Part shown: piece by piece, positions 46,992 through 55,397 of the stretch
Numbering within the stretch: the first letter of the stretch is position 1
How the letters are laid out: each line of letters opens with the position of its first letter
Virus record (IMG/VR): IMGVR_UViG_3300022562_002256
Location: 62,001-126,000 of that record
DNA from: a virus
Length of the DNA stretch: 64,000 nt
Reading direction: 5' to 3' (one strand)
The notes under the pieces: model-generated
Database searches by the model: none
Seen by the model: only the letters and a program-made list of their open reading frames with translations
Told to the model about the DNA's origin: nothing
Made by a program: the position numbers and the translations under genes

Positions 46992-47459
46992 ATGAGCAAG
47001 GACACGCTGCGCCTCACTCGACAGGCCCAACACCTCAGTCGTGCGGCGCTGAGCAAGACGACCGGGGTACACCCAACGCTGGTCTTCAACGTCGAGACCG
47101 GGGCGCAGCCGATGCCCGGCCGGTACGTCGGTGCATGGGCTGATGCCCTGCACCTGCCTCGCGAAGCGGTCGAGCGCTACGTTGGCGGCGCCGTCAAGCT
47201 GTACGGCCTCACGGCGCATCAGCGCGCGTTCGTTAGCAAGTTGGTGGACCTACTCGCGTGGGGTGGCGAGGAACTCCGGGGGGAGCCGTTGCTGCCGACG
47301 CTGGAGCCCGACGGAGCCGCGGAATTGGACCATATCGCGAGGTTGTCCGACGCTGAGGTGGACGAGGAGTTGCTAGGGCGCAACCTGGAGCCGGCTGAGG
47401 TGCGCGCTCTTGGCGAGGAGTTTGTCACTAAGGCACTGATGGATCGGCTGCGCCCATGA
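46992..47459 (+). CDS. XRE-family HTH regulator 2, leaderless
   Basis: 155 aa from ATG 46992 (or ATG 46989). The N-terminal HTH is clear: TLRLTRQAQHLSRAALSKT and VHPTLVFNVETGAQPMPGR. The C-terminal half is acidic and helical (LSDAEVDEELLGRNLEPAE). Its promoter, operator and start codon overlap within 40 nt. It is the only sigma-70-type promoter inside the right half and lies where the two promoter families meet, so it may switch between them. Confidence 0.82.
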   Translation: MSKDTLRLTRQAQHLSRAALSKTTGVHPTLVFNVETGAQPMPGRYVGAWADALHLPREAVERYVGGAVKLYGLTAHQRAFVSKLVDLLAWGGEELRGEPLLPTLEPDGAAELDHIARLSDAEVDEELLGRNLEPAEVRALGEEFVTKALMDRLRP

Positions 47460-47650
47460 GACCACACCACCACCCCTCGGGGGGTAGACCCATCGACTCA
47501 AGCCCCACCTACGTCGCCTGTTCGCTGTGTGGCAAGGCCACCACGGTGCGCGTCGGTGAGGTGCCGCTACCTGTTCGACACGCGGCTTGCCACGAGGCGT
47601 TCATGCGCACTCGAACGCCCACAGGGCAGCCGAAAAGGGCCCATCGATGA
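47456..47650 (+). CDS. Zinc-binding hypothetical protein, 64 aa
   Basis: ATG 47456 (ATGA overlap). ACSLCGKATTVRVGEVPLP and RHAACHEAF supply C-x2-C and H-x3-C ligands. Co-translated with the regulator. Confidence 0.6.
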   Translation: MRPHHHPSGGRPIDSSPTYVACSLCGKATTVRVGEVPLPVRHAACHEAFMRTRTPTGQPKRAHR

Positions 47651-48141
47651 CTCAGTTCACGCCAAACGACGCGCAGTGGTGCATCGACTGCGGCGAGATG
47701 GAGGCGTCGAGCCCCGCTGGGCGTTGTCGTGATTGCGACCATTCCTACCTGTTCGCCGCGGGGTCGTGTCGCGAGTGCCTGCGTTGGATCATCCGCGAGG
47801 ACATCGGCGGCCCTGCAGCCGACCAACACGCGGTGCCATGCACCTTGCGCGCGAGCGGCGCCGACTGCTATCCGCGTGACGAGGCGGAGAACCTCCTCAT
47901 CCGGCAACGCAAGGGCTACCCGGGTGTGCCACCGCTGTCGCTCACCTACCCTGCACCCACCGCCACCCGGGCCGAAGTCGACGCGTGGTACAAAGCGCAC
48001 GCGCCACCACCGGAGCCCCCTCACGAGGCGCCGCCGGTCGCAAACGGGCCGTCGCCCGTGTGCTCGGCGTGCGGAGTGGTTAGGATCAAGGCACTCGGCC
48101 CTCCGTTCTGCGAGGGGTGCCGTCGGAGCATGGATATATGA
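47647..48141 (+). CDS. Cysteine-rich zinc protein, 164 aa
   Basis: ATG 47647 (ATGA). Successive pairs WCIDCGEME, CRDCDHS, CRECLRW and, at the end, VCSACGVV, CEGCRR form two or three zinc modules. Pro-rich linker between. Scaffold or nucleic-acid binding is plausible; no family. Confidence 0.65.
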   Translation: MTQFTPNDAQWCIDCGEMEASSPAGRCRDCDHSYLFAAGSCRECLRWIIREDIGGPAADQHAVPCTLRASGADCYPRDEAENLLIRQRKGYPGVPPLSLTYPAPTATRAEVDAWYKAHAPPPEPPHEAPPVANGPSPVCSACGVVRIKALGPPFCEGCRRSMDI

Positions 48142-49043
48142 ACGACACAGCAACGTCGACGACCACCCCCGAGCTCGAGTCAGCGCGCCGGGTGCTCGCC
48201 GCACTGAGGGCCTACGACGACGCGGGCCATGACCCAGGCTCGATGGAGGACCGTATGGCCCTGGCCGTCGTACTACGCGCACTCGACGGTCACGATGCGG
48301 GGTACATCTTTGGGTTCGACGCGGTGCTTAACGGCAGAACGCCCGTCGCCGAGGCACCACCATCCACCGGCCGCACATTGCCGCCGCCGACCGAGGCAGA
48401 AGCGCGCGCGATCGTGGCGGCGAGGTGTGACGATGGGGTTTCGAGGCCGGATGGGTGGCTGGAGTCGCTCACCGAGTCCCTCATGGCCGCGTGGCGCGAA
48501 CCCCAGAACCAGGCAGACATCCGCATCCTCCGGGCGGGTATCGCCATCGGAAGAGCCCGCGCGATGGCATCGCGCGGCAGGACCGAGTCGCCGGGCAAGT
48601 CCATGCCAGCGGTGCCCCATGAGCTCGATGAGCAACTTGCCGACATGCTAACGCCACAAGACCTCGGCGATGGTGGCGTGGTTCAGCTCGACCCGACCTA
48701 CGTGCGCGCTGTGGGGGTCGTGCTCAAGGCTATCGTAGGTCCAGATACGGGCATCCCAACCCCGGTGCTGTACGCCACGCCCGAGGCCACCATCCGGGCA
48801 GAGTGGTCGATTCGGCCGCGAGATGTTGTTGTGGATATCGGCCCGGCAGCCGGCATGAACATCACTGATGGGGTTGCCATCCACGCGTTTGCGGTCGACG
48901 TTGCCCCACCTGGATCAGTTGACGAGGCGACGTTCAGTTTGCCTCACGATCGTGGGGTTGAGCCGGTGGTCGAGTGGCTGCGTAGGTGGGTTATTCCACC
49001 TACGCCGAAGGGGTCGACGGGCGGCACACCGGAGGCACCATGA
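48138..49043 (+). CDS. Hypothetical protein, 301 aa
   Basis: ATG 48138 (ATGA). Helical first half (ARRVLAALRAYDDAGHDPG, LESLTESLMAAWREPQNQA) and a beta-rich second half (VVVDIGPAAGMNITDGVAI). No family. Confidence 0.6.
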   Translation: MNDTATSTTTPELESARRVLAALRAYDDAGHDPGSMEDRMALAVVLRALDGHDAGYIFGFDAVLNGRTPVAEAPPSTGRTLPPPTEAEARAIVAARCDDGVSRPDGWLESLTESLMAAWREPQNQADIRILRAGIAIGRARAMASRGRTESPGKSMPAVPHELDEQLADMLTPQDLGDGGVVQLDPTYVRAVGVVLKAIVGPDTGIPTPVLYATPEATIRAEWSIRPRDVVVDIGPAAGMNITDGVAIHAFAVDVAPPGSVDEATFSLPHDRGVEPVVEWLRRWVIPPTPKGSTGGTPEAP

Positions 49044-49345
49044 GCGTACCTTACACCATCTGCATGCCACAACACACAGCAGCGGAGTTCTGGCGGATCA
49101 TTCACAGATGCCAGGGGGGCCCGGCGGCGCTTTGTTCTGCGCTGTGCGCGCTCCTCGGCGACCGCGTGACCGACACTCTCGTGCGGGAGGCCAAGAAAGG
49201 GTGCTGCATCCGCGTGGTGACCGAACCACCGGCCACCCGCGTAAACGCACACAACTTCGACCCGTGGACGACGCCGGAAGCCGTAGCTTGTGGTGTCATC
49301 GACCTCGTCCAGCCGTGGCAGGAGGTTGAGGTGACGGTCGCATGA
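49040..49345 (+). CDS. Hypothetical protein, 101 aa, module shared with the 49884 gene
   Basis: ATG 49040 (ATGA). AALCSALCALLGDRVTDTL, then CIRVVTEPP resembles the C-terminal half of the 193-aa protein two genes downstream (ALISAMHKLLGDVAAEYVL, then PRVVVDP). Unknown function. Confidence 0.6.
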   Translation: MSVPYTICMPQHTAAEFWRIIHRCQGGPAALCSALCALLGDRVTDTLVREAKKGCCIRVVTEPPATRVNAHNFDPWTTPEAVACGVIDLVQPWQEVEVTVA

Positions 49346-49887
49346 CGTGCCACCACAAGACCATCCACGACCACTCCACGCTCACCGAAACGCACGAGCG
49401 CATCTGGCGGTGTTCGTGCTGCGGGCAAGATGCGCCGTGGACGGACGGGTGGATCTATGTCGGCACGGTCAAATGCCGGCGGTGCGAATACGGGCGCGTC
49501 GAAAGCGTGGCGTGTCCTCACTGCGCACCAGCGTTGGAGGCTGCTTGCGACGCGGCGGCATCCGCCCGCCGGACCAGGACGGTTCTCCCCTGGCAGCGCC
49601 AAGCTCGACTCGCCGGATGGACACCGCCCAAGTCGGCATGTCCGCCGACGCCGAGGGTACACCACGAGCGCCCAGGATGGAATTGCCCGAGCTGCCACCG
49701 CCGGGGGCCAAGAGTCGACTGCGCTCGATGCTGTCTCAAGGCGACCGAGCACACCCGCGCGACCGGGGGCGCACACGCGATTGACGGGCATGTCGCCGGT
49801 CCGCTGGCCGAGTGCCCAGCGTGCTCACCCCGCCGCCCACCACCGAAACCGCGCTCACCCCTTGCCGACCCAGAGGAAACCCCATGA
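49342..49887 (+). CDS. Cys/His-rich zinc protein, 181 aa, first of a tandem pair
   Basis: ATG 49342 (ATGA). MTCHHKTIHDHSTLTETHE, RIWRCSCCGQDAPWTDGWI, CRRCEYGRVESVACPHCAP, then WQRQARLAGW and another C-x2-C/C-x2-C set. The first 95 residues align with the next protein. Likely three to four zinc ions. No family. Confidence 0.65.
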   Translation: MTCHHKTIHDHSTLTETHERIWRCSCCGQDAPWTDGWIYVGTVKCRRCEYGRVESVACPHCAPALEAACDAAASARRTRTVLPWQRQARLAGWTPPKSACPPTPRVHHERPGWNCPSCHRRGPRVDCARCCLKATEHTRATGGAHAIDGHVAGPLAECPACSPRRPPPKPRSPLADPEETP

Positions 49888-50465
49888 AGTGCGGGCACAA
49901 AACTCTCAAGGACCACTCGCGGCTTTCCAAGGGTACTGAACGGCTGTGGCGATGCACGCACTGCGGTCGGGAGGGGCCATGGGCCGACGGCTGGGCCTAC
50001 TTCGGCAACATTGAGTGCCTCCGGTGCGGCTACGCCCAAGTCGATAGCGTCGCGTGCCCCACGTGCGCACCGGGCCAGATGGCGCCGGGACCGCCGTCCG
50101 CGCCACCCCAGCCTCGACCAAGGCGGGAACCCGCTTGGCAGCGCAAGGCCCGACTCGCAGGCTGGGCGCCACCTCAACCACAGCCGGACACGCCCGATGC
50201 CCGCCGCGCACCACACGCCGAAACGGGGACGGTGCACATCCGTGTGTCGCGCGAGGTCCACCAGGCGATGCAACAGCTCTACCAACGCCACGGGTCGGAC
50301 CAGTTGGCGCTAATCAGCGCCATGCACAAACTACTCGGTGACGTCGCCGCCGAGTACGTTCTCAGCGCGAACGTCATCGGCGCCAGCCCTCGAGTGGTCG
50401 TGGATCCGACGCTACACGGGGGCCACGCGGTGGTCGTCAGTCGGGGGGCGGTGGTCGCGAGGTAG
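49884..50465 (+). CDS. Zinc protein, 193 aa, second of the tandem pair,fusion-like
   Basis: ATG 49884 (ATGA). N-terminus MKCGHKTLKDHSRLSKGTE, RLWRCTHCGREGPWADGWA, CLRCGYAQVDSVACPTCAP repeats the previous protein; the C-terminal part (VHIRVSREVHQAMQQLYQR, LLGDVAAEYVL) resembles the 49040 protein. So it looks like a joining of its two neighbours' modules. Confidence 0.65.
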   Translation: MKCGHKTLKDHSRLSKGTERLWRCTHCGREGPWADGWAYFGNIECLRCGYAQVDSVACPTCAPGQMAPGPPSAPPQPRPRREPAWQRKARLAGWAPPQPQPDTPDARRAPHAETGTVHIRVSREVHQAMQQLYQRHGSDQLALISAMHKLLGDVAAEYVLSANVIGASPRVVVDPTLHGGHAVVVSRGAVVAR

Positions 50466-50470
50466 CCGCA

Positions 50471-51250
50471 ATGACGAGACAAGGCATGGGCAGCACACTG
50501 GAGTCGTTTCTGTCCGGCGCCGACCACCACGCCGATTGCGTGTGCTGGGATGTTGAGGACGCCAACTGGGAGTCGTGGTGCGACTGCGGCTTGACCGAGT
50601 ACAGCAACCTGCTGCGCACAGCGCCCCCCAGGTTCGAAGACGCGGTTGAGGAGCTGTTCGACGCGTGGGCCCACGCGCACACCTCGGACCAAAAGCGAAG
50701 CCTGAACTTACTATGTGCGCAGATTTACTCTGCCATCCGCGAGTGGGAGCGAGTCGCCGGCCTGGGACCACTGATGCACCGCATCGATGGCCGCAAGCTC
50801 GGCAATGCTTTCCGGGGGCACCAGCCCAAGAGACGCCCCGGGTCGGTCGACGGGGACATCGGCCCCAGAGCCGCCGCTGGCCCCAACCCTCGCGACGACC
50901 ACCCCGCGCTCGCCGGTCAGTCCGCGACGCCTGCAGTGTCACTACCACGCTGCCGGTTCTGCCAACGCCCGTGGCAACCGCCACCCGGGGTCAACGCGGA
51001 CGTGGCATACTGCCAGGCGTGCTCGCCGGAGCGCCGCGCAAAAGCCGCCGCGGTGTTCGGCAACGACGGCAAGCGCGAGGTGCTCGTCGGCGGCAAGTAC
51101 CTGATCCGGGTGCCTGCCGCCACCACCGCCCCACGGTCCCCGAACGCTGCCACGACGTCGCCCACAGCGGGCCCGTCCCCCGACGGAGCCACCCCAGTGG
51201 CCAGCGGCGACCAAACCGCCACCGCGGCCCCACCACGGCCCCGCAAGTAG
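50471..51250 (+). CDS. Hypothetical protein, 259 aa, zinc motifs
   Basis: ATG 50471. HHADCVCWDVEDANWESWC then CRFCQRPW and YCQACSPERR; between them a helical region (FEDAVEELFDAWAHAHTSD), and a disordered Pro/Thr tail. No family. Confidence 0.6.
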   Translation: MTRQGMGSTLESFLSGADHHADCVCWDVEDANWESWCDCGLTEYSNLLRTAPPRFEDAVEELFDAWAHAHTSDQKRSLNLLCAQIYSAIREWERVAGLGPLMHRIDGRKLGNAFRGHQPKRRPGSVDGDIGPRAAAGPNPRDDHPALAGQSATPAVSLPRCRFCQRPWQPPPGVNADVAYCQACSPERRAKAAAVFGNDGKREVLVGGKYLIRVPAATTAPRSPNAATTSPTAGPSPDGATPVASGDQTATAAPPRPRK

Positions 51251-51263
51251 GCACCGCACGCCC

Positions 51264-52307
51264 ATGCCCTGCCCCGTATGCCAACACCCCGCCCTAGACG
51301 AGATCAATCGGCGACTCGCAGCCGGCGACAGCCTCCGATGTATGGCGCGGGAGTATGGCTTCAACGGCCACGTCGCCCTCCACCGCCACCGCCACGGATG
51401 CCTGGCGAATACCGCCACGTCATCGACCCCGCCGGCCGACCAGGCGCCCGAGCCCACCGCCACCGCCACAGGAACCATCTCACAAATAGAGCCAACCAGA
51501 AACAGCGTTCCTGCCGTTTCCGATCCGTCCAGAAACGCCGAGGAAACACCGCGAAACGCGGTGAGGCACGCTAACTCTCCAGGGTTTACCGTGTCGACCA
51601 TGCTGAAGGGTTCTCCGTTTCAGCGAGTAGCTGATGCGCCGGTCGCGGGGCGGAAGGAGATATGGGCTGTGCTCGAGCCGGAGTGCCTTCGGCTCCGCCT
51701 TCGGGGCATGGGGTACGAGGACATCGCCATCAAGCTCGGATGGCATCCCAACGACGTCAAGACCGCGGTCGAGCGCGCGCTGGCCAAGACTCGCCGCGGC
51801 CTCAGTGCCAACGCTGACGGCGTGCGCGCGCTGGAGATCGCGCGACTCGACCGGCTGATGGAGGCCCTGTGGGAGCGCGCGGTCCCGGCCCAAGGCGCCC
51901 ACGGTGACCAAGAGGCCAAGACATCGACGGGGGCGGGTGTGCCCTTCAAGGAGCAGCATCGCGCGATCGAGCTTGTCGTGAAGCTCATGGAGCGGCGGGC
52001 CAAGTACGAGGGGCTCGATGTCCACACCGGTCCGAGCACGGTCGTGAACGTGCTCCAGGCGGACGGTGTGCGCGAACTCGTGAGCACCATCCGGGCGTAC
52101 ATCCAACAGGAGGCGCCGAGCGTCCTTCCTGGCCTCGATCGCCATCTGCGGCACGCCATGCTCCAACGCAAGGCAGCCGCGTTGGGAGTGACGGTGCTCG
52201 ATGGGCCGGCGGGTGATGGGTCCACGGTGGTGATCGATGGCGCGGGCGTCGAGGTGACTGGCACGCCGGCGCTTTCGCCGCCATCGGAGGATGGCGAGGA
52301 CACGTGA
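51264..52307 (+). CDS. Terminase small subunit candidate
   Basis: 347 aa, ATG 51264. CPVCQHPALDEINRRLAAG, then MAREYGFNGHVALHRHRHG is a zinc/HTH opening often found in phage DNA-recognition proteins. A second HTH (LRGMGYEDIAIKLGWHPND) precedes a coiled-coil (LEIARLDRLMEALWERAVP) that could oligomerise. Position two genes before the large terminase and two DNA-binding parts plus an oligomerisation region fit a small terminase; no specific family motif proves it. Confidence 0.6.
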   Translation: MPCPVCQHPALDEINRRLAAGDSLRCMAREYGFNGHVALHRHRHGCLANTATSSTPPADQAPEPTATATGTISQIEPTRNSVPAVSDPSRNAEETPRNAVRHANSPGFTVSTMLKGSPFQRVADAPVAGRKEIWAVLEPECLRLRLRGMGYEDIAIKLGWHPNDVKTAVERALAKTRRGLSANADGVRALEIARLDRLMEALWERAVPAQGAHGDQEAKTSTGAGVPFKEQHRAIELVVKLMERRAKYEGLDVHTGPSTVVNVLQADGVRELVSTIRAYIQQEAPSVLPGLDRHLRHAMLQRKAAALGVTVLDGPAGDGSTVVIDGAGVEVTGTPALSPPSEDGEDT

Positions 52308-52543
52308 GTTACGCTGACCTGAGTGCACGGATCGCCGCTCTCTCCGACGAGGATCGCCGCATCGTCGAGGCGCTGCTGGCGTACCTGCCGGCGGGGAGCA
52401 TGGGCCGATTCCTCGCGATGCGAGACGCGCGAAGGGCGGAGCATGGCGGCGCCGGGCCCGCACCCATGAGGAGCGAGGGGCCAGAGGCATACGACGCGGT
52501 GACGGTGTACCGCGCGATCGAGGTGCTCCGGAGGCGCGAATGA
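52304..52543 (+). CDS. Hypothetical protein, 79 aa
   Basis: GTG 52304 (GTGA). Helical (LSARIAALSDEDRRIVEAL, YDAVTVYRAIEVLRRRE). Between the terminase subunits. A 16-codon ORF (MSLRSRLIQRGAHAGA, 52540-52590) starts on its stop and runs into the terminase gene. Confidence 0.6.
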   Translation: MSYADLSARIAALSDEDRRIVEALLAYLPAGSMGRFLAMRDARRAEHGGAGPAPMRSEGPEAYDAVTVYRAIEVLRRRE

Positions 52544-52576
52544 GCCTCCGGAGCCGGCTCATCCAGAGAGGCGCGC

Positions 52577-54247
52577 ATGCCGGTGCGTAGAGGCGGCGGC
52601 GTGGCCTTGCAAGACGCGTGGATGGCTGAGGTGCCCATGGACCCGTTCTGCGACGTCGTGGGGTTGTTCCTGAGCCTGGGCGAGGCCGAGTCGCCACCGA
52701 CGGAGGTGCGCGCGCCCTATGAGGAGTACCACGACGACCCGGTCGGGTTCGCGGGCGACGTGCTTGGGATGGAGCCGTGGGAGCGGGAGCCGACCATGCC
52801 AGCGGAGGTGGCATCCCAAGCGGACGTGCTCCGAGCGGTGGCAAAGTACCGGCGCGTAGCGGACAAGAGCGGCCAGAAGACGGGCAAGAGCAGCCTCGCC
52901 GCCGTGGCAGCGCTGTGGTGGGTGTACACCCGGGTCCAGGGTTATGTCGTGCTGACAGCCCCGTCGGCGCCCCAGGTGGATGCGATCCTGTGGACGGAGA
53001 TACGCCTGGTGGCGCAGGGGCACCACCCGACACAGCGGGCCAAGGGGTTCGTCCCCAAGCTGCCAGGTGTGAACGGCGAGCCGGGGGGGCGTCTTTATGA
53101 GAGCGCGAGCCACGGATTGTCGCTGGGGGATGGGTGGGGCATCACGGGCCGGACCACGGACAAGCCCGAGCGGATGCAGGGGCCGAGCGGGGCCAATCAG
53201 TTCTATATCGTTGACGAGGCGAGCGGCTACTCGGAGGCCAACCTGCAGGCGATTCTTGGCAACCTGGCGGGCGGAGGCCACATCCTGATGCTCAGCAACC
53301 CGACCCAGGTGACCGGGACGTTCTTCGACGCGTTCCACGACAAGGCCGAGGTGTGGGAGACGTTCTCGCAGTCGTCGTTGCACACGCCGAACTTCCACGG
53401 CAAGTGCATCCCGGGGCTCGCCGACGCGGACTACGAGCGGCTGGCCAAGGTCGACTGGGGCGGCCCCGGCAACCCGATGTTCGATGCCCGTGTCCTTGGC
53501 CGCTTCCCGAGCGCGGGGGCGATGGTCGTGGTGCCCCTCTCCCTGGTCGAAGCGGCGAAGGCGCGGTGGGCAGAAGCTCCGTGGGAGGGGCGCCTCGAAG
53601 TGGGGTTGGACCCGAGCCGCGGCGGCGATGAGTGCGTCTATGTGTTTCGACGTGGGCTCAAGGTGGCGATGCCCGTGCCAGTCCATGTGGATGCCAACGA
53701 TGTCGAGGTGCCACCCGGTTGGCAGGTCGGCGCGGCGGTGGCGCGCGCGGTGCTCGAAGAACACGCCCTGCATCCCCATCCGGAAAAGCCGAGGGTCAAG
53801 GTTGACGCCATCGGGGTCGGGACAAGCGTGGTGGACTACCTCATGGCGAAGCATCGCCATGATTTTGACGTGATCGCGGTGGTGAGCAGCGGCGAGGCGA
53901 GTCCCCGCGTGCAGGTGCGACCCGGGCGCACGGCCAAAGATGAGTACACCAACCTGCGTTCCCAGATCGCGTTCGGCGTTCCCGAGTTCTTGCGGGCCGG
54001 CGGTGCTCTTCCGCCCGACGGCAAACTCCACGGCGACCTGGTAGCGGCGAAGTACAAGTTTGTCGGCGAGAAGACCGCGGTTGAGGAAAAGAGAGAGATC
54101 ACCAAGCGACTGAGGAGGTCGCCCGACCGGGGCGACGCCGTGGGACTGGTGATCTACGTGCCAGCCGGGCGGCGCTCGCCGCCGGCGCCCCCCGTCAAGC
54201 CACCCCCTCTGCAGTGCTTCCCCGCGGGGGCAATGGGGTGGGGTTGA
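52577..54247 (+). CDS. terL: Terminase large subunit
   Basis: 556 aa. ATPase: Walker A GQKTGKSS at 99-106, Walker B FYIVDEAS with Asp/Glu 213-214, and LSNPTQVTG coupling motif at 240-248. Nuclease: GLDPSRGGDECV (first Asp near 345), VDAIGVG, and a last acidic residue in SPDRGDAVGLVIY. It drives packaging and cuts concatemers. The Walker A is of the deviant G-x-x-x-T-G-K-S type usual for terminases. No portal or capsid follows. Confidence 0.95.
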   Translation: MPVRRGGGVALQDAWMAEVPMDPFCDVVGLFLSLGEAESPPTEVRAPYEEYHDDPVGFAGDVLGMEPWEREPTMPAEVASQADVLRAVAKYRRVADKSGQKTGKSSLAAVAALWWVYTRVQGYVVLTAPSAPQVDAILWTEIRLVAQGHHPTQRAKGFVPKLPGVNGEPGGRLYESASHGLSLGDGWGITGRTTDKPERMQGPSGANQFYIVDEASGYSEANLQAILGNLAGGGHILMLSNPTQVTGTFFDAFHDKAEVWETFSQSSLHTPNFHGKCIPGLADADYERLAKVDWGGPGNPMFDARVLGRFPSAGAMVVVPLSLVEAAKARWAEAPWEGRLEVGLDPSRGGDECVYVFRRGLKVAMPVPVHVDANDVEVPPGWQVGAAVARAVLEEHALHPHPEKPRVKVDAIGVGTSVVDYLMAKHRHDFDVIAVVSSGEASPRVQVRPGRTAKDEYTNLRSQIAFGVPEFLRAGGALPPDGKLHGDLVAAKYKFVGEKTAVEEKREITKRLRRSPDRGDAVGLVIYVPAGRRSPPAPPVKPPPLQCFPAGAMGWG

Positions 54248-54333
54248 CGTCATCCGTTGGTGTTGCTGGTTCGGGCGGTTTCGGGTCTCAGCCCGGGGAT
54301 CCGCCATCCCATCGGCGTGGTCCGTAAGGATCG

Positions 54334-54356
54334 AAAGGTGACGCCACGTCACTTTT
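54334..54356. terminator. Bidirectional intrinsic terminator
   Basis: AAAGGTGAC (54334-54342), GCCAC loop, GTCACTTTT (54348-54356), one mismatch in nine pairs; T-rich outward on both strands. Sits between terL and the converging leftward genes. The rest of 54248-54476 holds no gene I trust. Confidence 0.75.
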
Positions 54357-54476
54357 CACGGGCGAGTCCTACTCGACGGCCGGAGCGTCCGTGGCCCAGA
54401 CTTTGATAGGGCTGCCGTTATCGGCAACCACGATGGGGCGGCGGAGTGGCGGTGTCGTGCCTCCGCCACTGGTTGG

Positions 54477-55160
54477 TCACCAACCCACTTCCACAACTCG
54501 CTGAAGAGTCGCGACGATGCTCTTGTGATATTTTTGCATCGCCCCGGGCACCCCGCGTCCGGTGACGATCGCCTCTCCAAGGAGCATGCCTGCAAGCAGG
54601 TAGGCGCGCTGCAGCCAAGTGTGCCCGTACGCATCCCATGCCGCCCACGGCACGGCCTCCGCCTCCGCGTAGGTCATCGGGCACGGGCTATCCTCCCCCT
54701 CACGCACAGCGAGAATCCATTGGCGGAGAGGCTCAAGGTACGGTGGCGAACACAGCATGCCCGGCAGCATGCCCCGCGCAGCCTCAAGATCCCCCGTCAG
54801 CGGATCGAGGAGCCCCACGCACACAGCCTCAGTGACCATGCGATGCACCGAGTCGGAGTAGCGAACATTGTGGTGACGCGGATGGCGCGTGCCGCCCACA
54901 TACCACTCACCCATGGGGCCGAGGGGTGCATCCACGCTCCCCTCACGGTCGCGCCCCTCGCGCGCTCGGCACGGAAACCCGAGCCAAGCAGCGAAATCGG
55001 CGACAAGGTCGACGGGCACCCCGAGGTCGGACTGCATCACCTCGCATCCATCTGGCTCAAGGGTGGGCATGCCCACCCTTCCGAGCACCTCATTGAGCGC
55101 ATCGAGCCGGTCGCCAGGCGGTGTAAGAAACCGGAACTCAATTCGGTACCAGTTGCTCAT
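54477..55160 (-). CDS. Hypothetical protein, 227 aa
   Basis: ATG 55160 overlaps the previous stop (ATGA). MSNWYRIEFRFLTPPGDRL, LNEVLGRVGMPTLEPDGCE, then a helical remainder with YAEAEAVPWAAWDAYGHTW. No catalytic motif recognised. Third gene of the leftward unit from sigma-54-like site F. Confidence 0.65.
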   Translation of the reverse strand: MSNWYRIEFRFLTPPGDRLDALNEVLGRVGMPTLEPDGCEVMQSDLGVPVDLVADFAAWLGFPCRAREGRDREGSVDAPLGPMGEWYVGGTRHPRHHNVRYSDSVHRMVTEAVCVGLLDPLTGDLEAARGMLPGMLCSPPYLEPLRQWILAVREGEDSPCPMTYAEAEAVPWAAWDAYGHTWLQRAYLLAGMLLGEAIVTGRGVPGAMQKYHKSIVATLQRVVEVGW

Positions 55161-55381
55161 GGTGAACCCAATTCCGCTCGTCGCGCGGCCACGAAAACCT
55201 CCAACCAAGTCGCTCCGACCGCGAGGCGCGTGACGCTCCGCTCGCCGGTGTTGCGCCAAAGCGTCGCGCGGCCATTGGTCCGCTGCGCGTAGGCACCGTC
55301 GCCGAACAACCTCTTTGCAACCATGGTCGCATCTCGGACACTTAGCCGGTTCACTCTGGCTGCCTCCGCCGCACTGATCAC
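55157..55381 (-). CDS. Hypothetical HTH-like protein, 74 aa
   Basis: GTG 55381 with GAGGG 6 nt upstream. ISAAEAARVNRLSVRDATM could be a short HTH, then a beta-rich end (RATLWRNTGERSVTRLAVG). Second gene of the unit. Confidence 0.55.
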   Translation of the reverse strand: MISAAEAARVNRLSVRDATMVAKRLFGDGAYAQRTNGRATLWRNTGERSVTRLAVGATWLEVFVAARRAELGSP

Positions 55382-55397
55382 TTGTGCCCTCAGCTTC

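Noticed and set aside
54356-54634. Leftward 92-codon frame near the terminator
   Set aside because: Overlaps the 54477 gene, composition is Arg/Ser/Pro-rich as in shadow frames, and its end lies in the terminator.
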